Assembly: GCA_035544875.1 (NCBI GenBank)
Contig: DASZZP010000022.1
Span: 1-64,000, forward strand
Source: JASLEW01 sp035544875
GTDB lineage: Bacteria > Acidobacteriota > Thermoanaerobaculia > Multivoradales > UBA5704
Length of the DNA: 64,000 nt
Reading direction: 5' to 3'
In this document: piece after piece, positions 28,801-35,828 of the stretch
Layout: every line of letters starts with the position of its first letter
Position numbering within the stretch: the stretch's first letter is position 1
Program-made: the position numbers and the translations under genes
The notes under the pieces: generated by a model
Databases searched by the model: none
Told to the model about the DNA's origin: nothing
The model's input: only the letters and a program-made list of their open reading frames with translations

Positions 28801-29182
28801 TGTCGTGCTTCTGGTAGTAGTCGGCCAGCACCTGGTACTGGGTGCGGGCCTCGGTGACCAGCCCCTGGCGGTGGTAGAGCTCGGCCAGGCTCTCATAGAC
28901 GTCGAGGCGCGTCGGGTCGAGCTTGATGATCTTCTTGTAGATCGCGATCGCTTTGACGAAGAAGCCTTCGGAGGAGTACTGCTCCGCGATCTGGTTGAAG
29001 AAGTCGACCGCCTCGTCGATGCGCTGGATGCGCGCATAGAGGTCGCCCACGCGGTTGAGAGTGTTGATGTCGTTGGGGTTCTCTTCGAGGAGCTTGCGGT
29101 ACTCGCGGATCGCCGGCTCGATCTTGCCGCGCGAGACGTATTTCTCGGCGGTCTGGACCACCTGCTCGCGCTTGACCGCCAT
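25838..29182 (-). CDS. Large tetratricopeptide-repeat protein with disordered middle
   Basis: A 1114-aa protein without a signal peptide. Residues 1-250 are a TPR array (AIREYRKLLEENPNDINTL.., AIAIYKKIIKLDPTRLDVY..). Residues 250-880 are low-complexity Ala/Pro/Glu-rich sequence containing a GEM tandem repeat (about residues 283-294) and a second short TPR patch near 530-620 (LAKYGLEEKAAERLREALRLKP). Residues 960-1110 are a final TPR array. No enzymatic motif is seen. Similar long proteins in Acidobacteria and Myxococcota are scaffolds, but this is inference. The start overlaps the stop of rnhB by one base (TGATG), so it is coupled to the ribosomal/SRP operon. Confidence 0.82.
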   Translation of the reverse strand: MAVKREQVVQTAEKYVSRGKIEPAIREYRKLLEENPNDINTLNRVGDLYARIQRIDEAVDFFNQIAEQYSSEGFFVKAIAIYKKIIKLDPTRLDVYESLAELYHRQGLVTEARTQYQVLADYYQKHDNSTSTIAIYQKMAELEPNNPSYHVKLAELYQQLKLTEKAMGEYRLIAEMMIEHGHPQEAERVYTRALAIDSENIGFITDAALKLKEAGSNTLVVRFLSAAVERNPLAERVVRLIGAPVVAEESPAAAARPPAPAPATPAASPPTPAAAVEEIEIDLDIGEMGEMGEMGEAAASMLPHLAEEQPAFEVDELEPAVPDAGAEAAGRAAARIGGGGGIGGVGRAGEAAEIELELDDAFVLDIEDEAEPPSLVKPPPDMLEAPHRPPWAQESPAAAPGTAAGAAAPAWSAAPQSAPAAGEPAAAEGAGLELIDPLADIDGIELLNPFAAYRDLAPLAPVEGVEPSVAEAAAAASATSASGAARPVMDVRHFPEVASDAAAFPERSALAGEIAAGFAPDAGSRPPADEAPPPAAPAPGIKIDSDLLERTAAELQPQTVERYEDLVSEAEVLAKYGLEEKAAERLREALRLKPHRIQAYGLLIQLYFDKGRHSRVVDLANRVSRICERSGDREPWLKLRRKLLAAGYRLDGERVASVPAAREAPAVAPAAALPTFQEIARPAVGAGAPAGPTTPPASLAQLEEIAAAARSAAKAAPPASPRKTRKAEREIDQMLAGLLPAAREPGKAKAARKPSLVPPAPPSGIAEPAVPAAAAPAAAPAPVAPPAPSAPEVVGLPPLMPAAPAQLPPVLPFQLAPPAGPAETAGEEVAPLVPGVGAPPPPEQPVFNPLEIGAMIESQGLEWDETVDTQPPAFGRPAAAAAAGVAAGPAAFAPPPPPSQPSGRRPGPLASGLDDTGMSWLDEVDSGKRKGAARSSHLFDEEEDFFDLARELEQELSKEPVFQGDDLLIHQEQSLEEIVEGFKRGVAEHLSPTDYDTHFNLGIAYREMGLLDEAIGEFQLSAKDARYLVQCCSMLGLCFLDKGLPELAIKWYRRGLEAPDVTEDDTLGLLYDLGCVYVGMGDADSAYKTFVEVYGINTNYRDVVARIEELGRPH

Positions 29183-29844
29183 CAGCGGCCCCCTCCGGCG
29201 AGGGTGGCGCGGCGGGGCAGGACCTGGGCGAAGGTCAGACGATGAACCGGGGACGGCCCATAAGCCGCCAGGGCCGCGAGGTGCTCGGGAACCGAGTACC
29301 CCTTGTGGACGGCGAAGCCGTAGCGCGGATAGCGGCGGTCGAGCTCGACCATCAGGCGATCACGCTCCACTTTGGCGACGATCGAAGCGCAAGCTACCGC
29401 ATAGCTTATGGCATCGGCCCGCACCACGGGAAGGCAGGGGAAGCCGCAGCCGGCGATGCCGACGGCGTCGACGAGGGCGCAGTCGGGAGCCGGGCGCAGC
29501 GCGGCGAGCGCCTCGCGCATCGCCAGGCGGGTGGCCTCCAGGATGTTGACCCGGTCGATCACCTCGGCCGGCATCTTGCCGACCGCGCACGCCACGCAGC
29601 TGCCGCGGATCGCCGCCGCCCGCCGCTCCCGCTCGAGGGCGGGCAGGCACTTGCTGTCGTCGACCCCCGGCACCAGGCGGCCTGGGTCGACGATCACGGC
29701 CGCCGCCACCACCGGGCCGGCGAGCGCGCCCCTCCCAACCTCATCCACACCCGCGATCAGGGCGAAGCCGCACTCCGACAGCAGCTCCTCCAACCCGCGC
29801 AACAGGCGGAGGCGATAGGCTTCGGCGAAGAGCTCGAGGATCAC
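29182..29844 (-). CDS. rnhB: Ribonuclease HII
   Basis: Degrades the RNA strand of RNA-DNA hybrids and removes misincorporated ribonucleotides. The 220-aa product has the RNase HII signature GVDEVGRGALAGPVVAAAV with catalytic Asp34 and Glu35, VDDSK, Asp126 in ALVDAVG, and the C-terminal ISYAVACASIVAKVERDRLM with Asp144 just before it. The frame begins MILELFAEAYRLRLL; a later start is possible, since many homologues are slightly shorter. It is the usual neighbour of rplS in the ffh-rpsP-rimM-trmD-rplS-rnhB cluster. Confidence 0.93.
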   Translation of the reverse strand: MILELFAEAYRLRLLRGLEELLSECGFALIAGVDEVGRGALAGPVVAAAVIVDPGRLVPGVDDSKCLPALERERRAAAIRGSCVACAVGKMPAEVIDRVNILEATRLAMREALAALRPAPDCALVDAVGIAGCGFPCLPVVRADAISYAVACASIVAKVERDRLMVELDRRYPRYGFAVHKGYSVPEHLAALAAYGPSPVHRLTFAQVLPRRATLAGGGR

Positions 29845-29885
29845 CGCCCGTACCCGGCGTCTGGCGTTGGCTCGCCGAGGCGCCG

Positions 29886-30245
29886 CTACGAGCTCGGCCG
29901 GTCGTCGCGGCGCTCTTCGATCCGGGCCGCCTTGCCGCGCAGTGAGCGGAGGTAGTACAGCTTGGCGCGCCGCACCTTGCCCCGCCGCACCACTTCGATC
30001 CGATCGATCGAAGGGGAATGCAGCGGGAAGATCCGCTCGACGCCGATGCCGCCCGAGATCTTGCGCACAATGAAGGTCTCGCGGGTGCCGCCGCCGCGGC
30101 GGCTGATGACCACGCCCTGAAAGACCTGGATGCGTTCCTTGTCGCCTTCGACGACCCGCACATGAACCCGGATCGTGTCCCCGGCGCGGAACTCCGGCTG
30201 CTCCTTGTGAATGTAAAGACTCTCAACCTGCTGCAGTTGATTCAC
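29886..30245 (-). CDS. rplS: 50S ribosomal protein L19
   Basis: A 119-aa component of the large ribosomal subunit at the 30S-50S interface. The family core is complete: FRAGDTIRVHVRVVEGDKERIQVFQG, VVISRRGGGTRETFIVRKIS, GIGVERIFPLHSPSIDRIEV and RRGKVRRAKLYYLRSLRGKAARI. It starts MNQLQQVESLYI. The gene follows trmD in the standard order. Confidence 0.97.
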   Translation of the reverse strand: MNQLQQVESLYIHKEQPEFRAGDTIRVHVRVVEGDKERIQVFQGVVISRRGGGTRETFIVRKISGGIGVERIFPLHSPSIDRIEVVRRGKVRRAKLYYLRSLRGKAARIEERRDDRPSS

Positions 30246-30321
30246 GACGCCACCTCCATCATCGGCAAAGCTGGTTTCCGCTCGCCGCGGGTCCGGTCAT
30301 TATAGCGCCTGGCCGCGCGCC

Positions 30322-31020
30322 TCACCGTCCGGTCATCGGCAGGCGGAGGAGATCCGGGCGCTTGGCCTGGGTCGCGCGCCGGGCCTGCTCCTCGCGCCAG
30401 CGCCGGATCGCGGCGTGATCGCCCGACAGCAGCACCTCCGGCACCGCCAACCCCTCGACCACCGGCGGCCGGGTGTAATGCGGATAGTCGAGCAGCCCGC
30501 AGCGGAAGCTCTCGCGCTCGACCGACTCCGCCAGACCCACCACGCCGGGGATCTGCCGCGAGATCGCCTCGATCAGGACCAGCGCCGGCAGCTCCCCGCC
30601 CGCGAGCACGTAGTCGCCAATCGACACCTCCTCGTCCACCACCGCCAATCTCACCCGCTCGTCGATCCCCTCGTAGCGCCCGCAGAGCAAGATCAGGCGG
30701 CCGCGGCCGGCCAGCTCGCGCACCTTGGCGTCGTCGAGACGGACGCCCTGGGGAGAGAGCATCACTCTCCAGGGGGCTGGGGCCGCCGCCGCGGCCTCGA
30801 GGGCTCGCACGGCGCGGATCCATGGCGGCGCGGTCATGACCATGCCCCCGCCGCCGCCATAGGGCTCGTCGTCCACGCTGCGATGCCGGTCGGCGGTGAA
30901 ATCACGCAGGTCATGGACGGTGACCTCTAGCAGCCGGCGCTCGATCGCCCGTCCCACCAGGCTGGTGGCGAGGAACGGAGCGAAGAGCTCCGGAAAGATG
31001 GTCAGGACCTGGACGCGCAT
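30322..31020 (-). CDS. trmD: tRNA (guanine-N1)-methyltransferase
   Basis: Methylates G37 of tRNAs next to the anticodon with S-adenosylmethionine, preventing frameshifting. The 232-aa protein shows the SPOUT-fold motifs MRVQVLTIFPELF, DDEPYGGGGGMVM, LLCGRYEGIDERV and the trefoil-knot SAM site EVSIGDYVLAGGELPALVLIEAI. I chose ATG 31020, which gives the canonical N-terminus and an overlap of 19 nt with rimM. The C-terminal domain (LDYPHYTRPPVVEGLAVPEVLLSG) is intact. Confidence 0.96.
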   Translation of the reverse strand: MRVQVLTIFPELFAPFLATSLVGRAIERRLLEVTVHDLRDFTADRHRSVDDEPYGGGGGMVMTAPPWIRAVRALEAAAAAPAPWRVMLSPQGVRLDDAKVRELAGRGRLILLCGRYEGIDERVRLAVVDEEVSIGDYVLAGGELPALVLIEAISRQIPGVVGLAESVERESFRCGLLDYPHYTRPPVVEGLAVPEVLLSGDHAAIRRWREEQARRATQAKRPDLLRLPMTGR

Positions 31021-31565
31021 GTCTCGAGTAGTCCCGGCGGCAGCTCCAGCTCGATCGTTCCCGCGGCCACGTCGACGGCGCGCAGAAAACGCTGCACGAA
31101 CGGCACCGGAAGCTGCCGCTGGCCGTCGGAGACGATCAGCAGCCACCCGCCGCCGTCCTCGACGAGGTCGACCACCCGGCCGAGCTCCTGCCCGGCGCCG
31201 CTACAGCGGCATCCCACCAGCTCGTACTGGTAGTAGGTGCCGGCCGGCGGCGCGGGCACGCGCGAACGCTCGACCTCGAGCCAGGCACCCCGCAGCGCCG
31301 CGGCGCGGTCGCGGTCCTCGATGCCGTCGAAGCGGACCAGGACGCCGGCGCGGTGCGGTCTGCTCGCGACGACGGTCACCGTGACCGCCGGCTCGTTCGC
31401 CCGGTTGAGCAGCAGCTCGCTGCCCGCCGCCAGGCGCTCCGGCACGTCGCTCAGCACTTCGACCGCTACCTCGCCACGCAAGCCGTGGGGGCGCAGCACG
31501 CGTCCGACGGTGATGGTCTGCGGCAGGTCGAGGCGCTGTTCAGTCCTCGATGATCTCGAGCTCAT
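31002..31565 (-). CDS. rimM: 16S rRNA processing protein RimM
   Basis: An assembly factor that matures the 3' domain of the 30S subunit and interacts with S19. The 187-aa product has the N-terminal RimM barrel (TVGRVLRPHGLRGEVAVEVLSD), the linker ALRGAWLEV and a PRC-type C-terminal domain (TYYQYELVGC, LGRVVDLVEDGGGWLLIV, VPFVQRFLRAVDV). The start at 31565 overlaps the end of the KH-protein gene by 26 nt. The first 15 residues are not conserved, so an internal start cannot be ruled out. Confidence 0.93.
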   Translation of the reverse strand: MSSRSSRTEQRLDLPQTITVGRVLRPHGLRGEVAVEVLSDVPERLAAGSELLLNRANEPAVTVTVVASRPHRAGVLVRFDGIEDRDRAAALRGAWLEVERSRVPAPPAGTYYQYELVGCRCSGAGQELGRVVDLVEDGGGWLLIVSDGQRQLPVPFVQRFLRAVDVAAGTIELELPPGLLETCASRS

Positions 31566-31788
31566 AACGCTGGCCGGTCCGGTCGCCGTGGGTCTCGAGC
31601 AGGGTGCGCAGCGCCCGCGCCGTCCGCCCCTGGCGCCCGATGACCTTGCCCAGGTCGTCAGGCGCGACCCGCAGCTCGAGCAGCGTGCCGCGGTCGCGCC
31701 GTCCCTGGACTTCGGCCACTTCGACCTGCTCCGGATGGTCGACCAGCAGCCGCGCCAGCTCCTTCACATCGGCGGCGAGATCAGGCAC
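31540..31788 (-). CDS. khpA: KH-domain RNA-binding protein
   Basis: A small (82-aa) KH protein of the KhpA/YlqC family, encoded between rpsP and rimM as in many bacteria. It contains LARLLVDHPEQVEV and the RNA-gripping loop VIGRQGRT (GxxG) within APDDLGKVIGRQGRTARALRTLL. The family binds many RNAs and helps control cell division and translation. Its start overlaps the rpsP stop by 8 nt. Confidence 0.94.
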   Translation of the reverse strand: MPDLAADVKELARLLVDHPEQVEVAEVQGRRDRGTLLELRVAPDDLGKVIGRQGRTARALRTLLETHGDRTGQRYELEIIED

Positions 31789-32023
31789 TCTTCTGCGCTC
31801 GGCCCAGCAGCTTCTTGACCGTGGGCGACAGCTGGGCCCCCTGGCCCACCCAGTAGCGGACCCGCTCGGCGTCGAGCTTGACCTGCGCGGGATTGGTGGT
31901 CGGGTCGTAGTGGCCGAGCTCCTCCACCGCCGAGGCGGTCGGCACGTTGCGCGAGTCCGAGACCACCACGCGGTAGAAGGGACGGTGCCGGGCGCCCATG
32001 CGGCGCAGGCGAATCTTCAACAT
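31781..32023 (-). CDS. rpsP: 30S ribosomal protein S16
   Basis: An 80-aa S16 protein with the full core: MLKIRLRRMGARHRPFYRVVV, SDSRNVPTASAVEELGHYDP, and VRYWVGQGAQLSPTVKKLLG. The ATG at 32023 is preceded by a clear ribosome site (GGAGG about 9 nt upstream). Immediately before that begins an array of 30-nt GC-rich hairpin repeats, so the mRNA leader of the rpsP-rnhB operon is unusually structured if transcription starts upstream of it. The usual partner ffh is separated by 0.8 kb. Confidence 0.97.
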   Translation of the reverse strand: MLKIRLRRMGARHRPFYRVVVSDSRNVPTASAVEELGHYDPTTNPAQVKLDAERVRYWVGQGAQLSPTVKKLLGRAQKSA

Positions 32024-32040
32024 CGTCGTCGAGCCTCCAA

Positions 32041-32234
32041 AGCGCGGGCGAGAGCCCGCGCGCCTGTTCAAGCGCGGGCAGGGACCCGAGCGCCTGATCG
32101 AACGCGGGCCAAAGCCCGCGCGCCCATTGGAATCGCGGGTGGGCCGCCCGTCCGGTGATGGCCGGGCGGCACTTCCCGGAGGTCGGGACCCGCGCGCCTG
32201 CTCAAGCGCGGGTAGGGACCCGCGCGCCTGAAAG
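32041..32234. repeat. Array of five 30-nt palindromic repeats
   Basis: Units of 30 nt begin at 32041, 32071, 32101, 32131 and 32205, with the pattern AGCGCGGG-(5-7 nt)-CCCGCGCGCCTG. Each unit can fold as a GCGCGGG/CCCGCGC hairpin. The first three have exact 30-nt spacing. The fourth is interrupted after 10 nt by a 44-nt insert (32141-32184), after which the remaining 20 nt of the unit resume. The array ends 17 nt upstream of the rpsP start codon, inside its probable leader. It resembles REP/BIME-type sequences. Confidence 0.75.
32141..32184. repeat. 44-nt dispersed repeat inserted in the palindrome array
   Basis: This 44-nt piece (starts GGGCCGCCCGTCCGGTGATG, ends TTCCCGGAGGTC) interrupts the fourth 30-nt repeat. 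A close relative of about 42 nt lies at 35739-35780 inside the 3' end of pyk, a partial one (GCGGCACTTCCGG.AGGTCGG) at about 32536-32555, and a more diverged inverted one near 53501-53540 in the gamma-glutamyltransferase gene. It contains a short inverted repeat (GCCGCCCG/CGGGCGGC), so each copy can form a hairpin. Confidence 0.6.
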
Positions 32235-32836
32235 AACCTTAGGATGCCGCGAACCGGCCGCCGGTAGAGCGCGGCCGCGGACGGCAAAGCGAGGAAGTGT
32301 AGCAGGGAATTGCCCCGCCGCCCAGCCCCTGCTCGAGCTGCTCTAGCTGGCAGCCATTTCGGAGGGTGGCGAGTCGAAGGCGCGTGCGCGTAAAGGCTGC
32401 CCGGAATCTCAGCCGAGAATGGCGCCGACCGAGGAGCCGCTTGCGGATTGGAACGGCCACGGTTCACCTCCGGTTGTCCATTCTAGCTGCCACCGCCTGC
32501 GGCGACCCCGAGGGATGCCGCAGCTTTCGCCTGTTGCGGCACTTCCGGCAGGTCGGAAACGGCGCTGCGATGTGGCGGTGGAGGCCTACTCGAAGCATCG
32601 ATCGGGTCGCCCCCCGCAACCCCTCAATCCCCTTCCCACCCCTCCCGGGGGGAAGGGGACGCCCCCTCCCCTGGCGCACGAACCAATTTCGTCTTAGGCC
32701 TCTACTCTAGGCCATCCACTTGTGCGATGCCGCCGCCACGAGAGCGCCCGCGCCGCATACCGCAGATCCGCGATTGCCCGCGCCAGGGCCGCGCATGTCA
32801 CGCTTGCCGCGGCTCACGCCGCTCGCCGCCGATTGG
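32235..32836. other. Spacer between rpsP leader repeats and ffh
   Basis: About 600 nt without a supported gene. It holds the first copy of the 138-nt inverted-orientation repeat (32556-32693) and, just before it, a partial copy of the 44-nt dispersed repeat. The short open frames here are GC-rich shadows and one is simply the repeat translated. In most genomes ffh and rpsP are almost adjacent, so this spacer looks like accumulated repeat insertions. The promoter of the rpsP operon probably lies here but I cannot point to it. Confidence 0.5.
32556..32693 (+). repeat. 138-nt dispersed repeat, copy 1
   Basis: This stretch matches, in opposite orientation and at roughly 90-95% identity by eye, positions 37413-37550. 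The similarity runs from GAAACGGCGCTGCGATG to CCAATTTCGT without obvious gaps. The centre contains a strong hairpin (TCCCCTTCC ... GGAAGGGGA). The two copies flank ffh, pyk and the phosphoesterase gene as inverted repeats about 4.7 kb apart. No transposase is nearby. Confidence 0.8.
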
Positions 32837-34156
32837 TCACATCCCGCCCATGGCCTTGCGCAGCCACTTGCCCTGGACGCCCTTGAACATCTTCTGCATG
32901 CCGCGGTACTGCTTGACGAGGCGATTGATCTCCTGGACCGACGTACCCGAGCCAATGGCGATGCGGCGCTTGCGGCTGCCGTTGAGGACGTCGGGGCGGC
33001 GGCGTTCGAGCGGGGTCATCGAGTTGATGATGGCCTCCACTTTTTTCAAGCCGCCCTCGTCGACGCTGGCGCCCTCGAGGCCCTTCAGGGGACCGACCTT
33101 CGGCAGCATCTCGAGCACCTGGGCGAGCGGTCCCATGCGGCGCAGCTGGCGCAGCTGATCGCGCAAGTCCTCGAGCGTGAACTCGCGGCGCGCGATGCGC
33201 TGGGCGAGGCGCTCGGTCTCGTCGCGGTCGAGGCCGCGCTCGGCCTTCTCGATCAGCGACAGGACGTCGCCCATGCCGATCATCCGCGACGCCATGCGCT
33301 CGGGATGAAAGAGCTCGAGGTCGTCGGCCTTCTCGCCGACGCCGAGGAAGCGGATCGGCACCTGGGCAACGGTGCGGATCGACAGCGCGGCGCCGCCGCG
33401 CGAGTCGCCGTCGAGCTTGGTGAGGATGATCCCGGTCAGGCGCAGGGCCTGCGCGAACTGCTCGGCGCTGCGCACCGCGTCCTGGCCGGTCATCGAGTCG
33501 GCCACGAACAGCGTCTCGTCGGGCGCAAGAAGCCCGGCGAGCGAGCCGAGCTCGGCCATCAGGGCGGCGTCGACATGCAGCCGGCCCGCGGTGTCGACGA
33601 TCAGCGCGTCGTGGCCGCGCTGGCGCGCCGTCTCGAGCGCCCGGCCGGCGAGCTGCAGCAGCTCTTCGCCGGGCTCGGGAGAGAGCACCGGCGTCTCCAC
33701 CGCGCGCCCGACCTGCTGCAGCTGCTCGACCGCGGCGGCACGTTGCAGGTCGCCGGCCACGAGCAGCGGGTGGCGCCCGCGCGCTCGCAGACGGCGGGCG
33801 AGCTTGCCGGCGGTGGTGGTCTTGCCCGAGCCTTGCAGACCGCACAGCAGGACCACGGCCGGCCGGCCGTCGAGGCGCAGCTCGCTGCCCTCCTCGCCGA
33901 GCAACAGGGTCAGCTCGTCGCGCACCACCTTGATCACCTGCTGCGCCGGAGTCAGGCTCTCCATCACCTCCTTGCCCAGCGCCCGCTCGCGCACCCGGTC
34001 GATGAACGGCTTGACCACCCGCACCTGCACGTCGGCTTCGAGCAGCACCAGGCGGATCTGGCGCAGCGCCGCCTGCAGCGCTTCCGGAGTGACGCGCCCT
34101 TCCCCCTTGAGCTGGTGGAAGACGCCTTGCAGCTTGTTTTGCAGACCGTCGAACAT
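32837..34156 (-). CDS. ffh: Signal recognition particle GTPase Ffh
   Basis: The protein subunit of the SRP, which targets nascent membrane proteins to FtsY at the membrane. The 439-aa product has the N domain (MFDGLQNKLQGVFHQLKGEG), the G domain with G1 GLQGSGKTT (106-114), DTAGR, and G4 TKLDGDSRGG, and the methionine-containing M domain (GMGDVLSLIEKAERG, MGPLAQVLEMLP, SRKRRIAIGSGTSVQEINRLV) ending in MGGM. Length and ending are normal. It is divergent from pyk with 124 nt between the starts. Confidence 0.97.
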   Translation of the reverse strand: MFDGLQNKLQGVFHQLKGEGRVTPEALQAALRQIRLVLLEADVQVRVVKPFIDRVRERALGKEVMESLTPAQQVIKVVRDELTLLLGEEGSELRLDGRPAVVLLCGLQGSGKTTTAGKLARRLRARGRHPLLVAGDLQRAAAVEQLQQVGRAVETPVLSPEPGEELLQLAGRALETARQRGHDALIVDTAGRLHVDAALMAELGSLAGLLAPDETLFVADSMTGQDAVRSAEQFAQALRLTGIILTKLDGDSRGGAALSIRTVAQVPIRFLGVGEKADDLELFHPERMASRMIGMGDVLSLIEKAERGLDRDETERLAQRIARREFTLEDLRDQLRQLRRMGPLAQVLEMLPKVGPLKGLEGASVDEGGLKKVEAIINSMTPLERRRPDVLNGSRKRRIAIGSGTSVQEINRLVKQYRGMQKMFKGVQGKWLRKAMGGM

Positions 34157-34280
34157 GCCCTTCCCTCGCGCCTCGGCGGCGCCGGCGGACGCATGCTACC
34201 AGCACCCCGCGCGAAATGGCCGCGCCCGCGGACTTGGCCGGACCGGCGGCGGCGAGCACGGCCGCTATACTCTGCCGGCC

Positions 34281-35828
34281 ATGGAACGGCGCGCCAAGAT
34301 CGTCGCCACCTTAGGGCCAGCCACCAGCGGCGAGCAGGCTTTGCGCGCGCTGCTCCATGCCGGCGTCGACGTGGTGCGGCTCAACCTGTCGCACGGCAGC
34401 GACGAGGAGCACCGCCGGCGCTGCGAGCTGGTGCGGCGCGTTGCCGGCGAGGAGGGCATTCATCTGCCGGTGATGCTCGACCTCATGGGGCCGCGCTACC
34501 GGCTGGGCGACCTCGCGGGCGGGCAGCGCGGGCAGCGCTGGCAGCGGTCATTGCGCGCGGGCGAGGAGGTCAGTCTGGGCGCCGCCTCGGCGGGGGTCGG
34601 CCTGCCGGTCGACGCGCCCCACTTCCTCGACCACCTGACGCCGGGCGAGCGGGTGCTGATCGACGGCGGCCTGGTGGAGCTGCGCGTCGAGGCCATCGAG
34701 AGCGGCCGGGTGCGCGCCCGGGTGGTGCACGGCGGCGTAGTCGCGGCCCGCAAGGGGATCAACCTGCCCGATTCGGCGCTGCCGTTCGAGATCTCCGCCA
34801 AGGACCGCGACGACATCGCCTTCGCGGTTGCCGTGGGCGCCGACTACCTCGCCGCGAGCTACGTCGGCGAGGCAGCCCACCTGGCGGCGCTGCGCCGCGA
34901 GGTCGAGGCGGCCGGAGGGAGCATCCCGCTGGTCGCCAAGCTCGAGCGCGCCAGCGCCATCGAGCATCTCGACGAGATCACGGCGGCGGCGGACGCCCTC
35001 ATGGTGGCGCGCGGCGACCTCGGCGTCGAAGTCGCGCTCGCCACCGTGCCGGTGCTGCAGAAGAAGATCATCGCGGCCGCCCGGCGAGCCGGCAAGCCGG
35101 TGATCGTGGCGACCCAGATGCTCGAATCGATGATCGAGCAGCCGCGGCCGACGCGCGCCGAGGCGACCGACGTGGCCAATGCGGTGCTCGACGGCGCCGA
35201 CGCCCTGATGCTCTCGGGCGAGACGGCAGTAGGCAGATTCCCGGTCGAGGTGATCACCACCATGGCCGGCATCATCCAGGAGGCCGAGGCCTACGCGCGC
35301 GCCAGCTCGGCCGCCAACCCGGCGGCAGCCCTTCCAGGATCGCCCGGACCGCCGCCGCGCCAGGGCGAGCTGCCGCTCGAGGTTCCCGACCTGGTATCGG
35401 CGGCGGCGGTCCACGCCGCGAGCCAGCTCGGGGTCTCCCTGATCGTCGCCTTCAGCCTGGGCGGCTCGACCGCCCGGCTCGTGGCGCGCTATCGGCCGGC
35501 CGCTTCGATCATCGCCTTCACCCCCGACCCGCGCGTCGCGCGGCAGGCGCAGCTGGTCTGGGGAGTGCGGCGGCTCTTGGCCAGCGACCCGGTGGTCACT
35601 CTCGACGACGTGGTGCGGGTCGTCGAGCGCCAGCTGCTCGGGGCCGGCCTGGTGCGCCCGGGCGACCGCATCCTGATCCTGATGGGCCACCCGATCCGCG
35701 ACCGGCCGCCGACCAACCTGATGCGCGTCCACCGAATCGGCCGCCCGGCCGGTGATGGCTGGGCGGCATTTCCGGAAGTCGCCGGTGAGGGGAGCAGCGC
35801 CGCGCCGCCGCAGGATCGCCACCCATGA
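34281..35828 (+). CDS. pyk: Pyruvate kinase
   Basis: Transfers phosphate from phosphoenolpyruvate to ADP in the last step of glycolysis. The 515-aa protein has AKIVATLGPATSG, RLNLSHGS, LDLMGPRYRLG, KDRDDIAFAVAVGADYLAASYV, AKLERASAIEHLDEI, MVARGDLGVEV, KPVIVATQMLESMIEQPRPTRAEATDVANAVLDGADALMLSGETAVG and the C-terminal allosteric domain. LDLMGPRYRLG replaces the more common LDTKGPEIR-type motif. The ATG at 34281 gives the canonical start. The last 30 residues (GRPAGDGWAAFPEVAGEG...) are encoded by a copy of the 44-nt dispersed repeat and are not family sequence. The stop overlaps the next start by ATGA. Confidence 0.93.
   Translation: MERRAKIVATLGPATSGEQALRALLHAGVDVVRLNLSHGSDEEHRRRCELVRRVAGEEGIHLPVMLDLMGPRYRLGDLAGGQRGQRWQRSLRAGEEVSLGAASAGVGLPVDAPHFLDHLTPGERVLIDGGLVELRVEAIESGRVRARVVHGGVVAARKGINLPDSALPFEISAKDRDDIAFAVAVGADYLAASYVGEAAHLAALRREVEAAGGSIPLVAKLERASAIEHLDEITAAADALMVARGDLGVEVALATVPVLQKKIIAAARRAGKPVIVATQMLESMIEQPRPTRAEATDVANAVLDGADALMLSGETAVGRFPVEVITTMAGIIQEAEAYARASSAANPAAALPGSPGPPPRQGELPLEVPDLVSAAAVHAASQLGVSLIVAFSLGGSTARLVARYRPAASIIAFTPDPRVARQAQLVWGVRRLLASDPVVTLDDVVRVVERQLLGAGLVRPGDRILILMGHPIRDRPPTNLMRVHRIGRPAGDGWAAFPEVAGEGSSAAPPQDRHP
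35739..35780 (+). repeat. Copy of the 44-nt dispersed repeat inside the pyk 3' end
   Basis: About 42 nt closely resembling 32141-32184 (shared GGTGATGGC.GGGCGGCA.TTCC). It is translated as part of the pyk C-terminus and lies about 45 nt before the start of the phosphoesterase gene. Its insertion apparently extended the pyk reading frame without breaking it. Confidence 0.6.

Noticed and set aside
32041..32234. Possible CRISPR array
   Set aside because: Units are contiguous 30-nt tandem repeats without unique spacers; the single 44-nt interruption is itself a dispersed repeat, and no cas genes are nearby.
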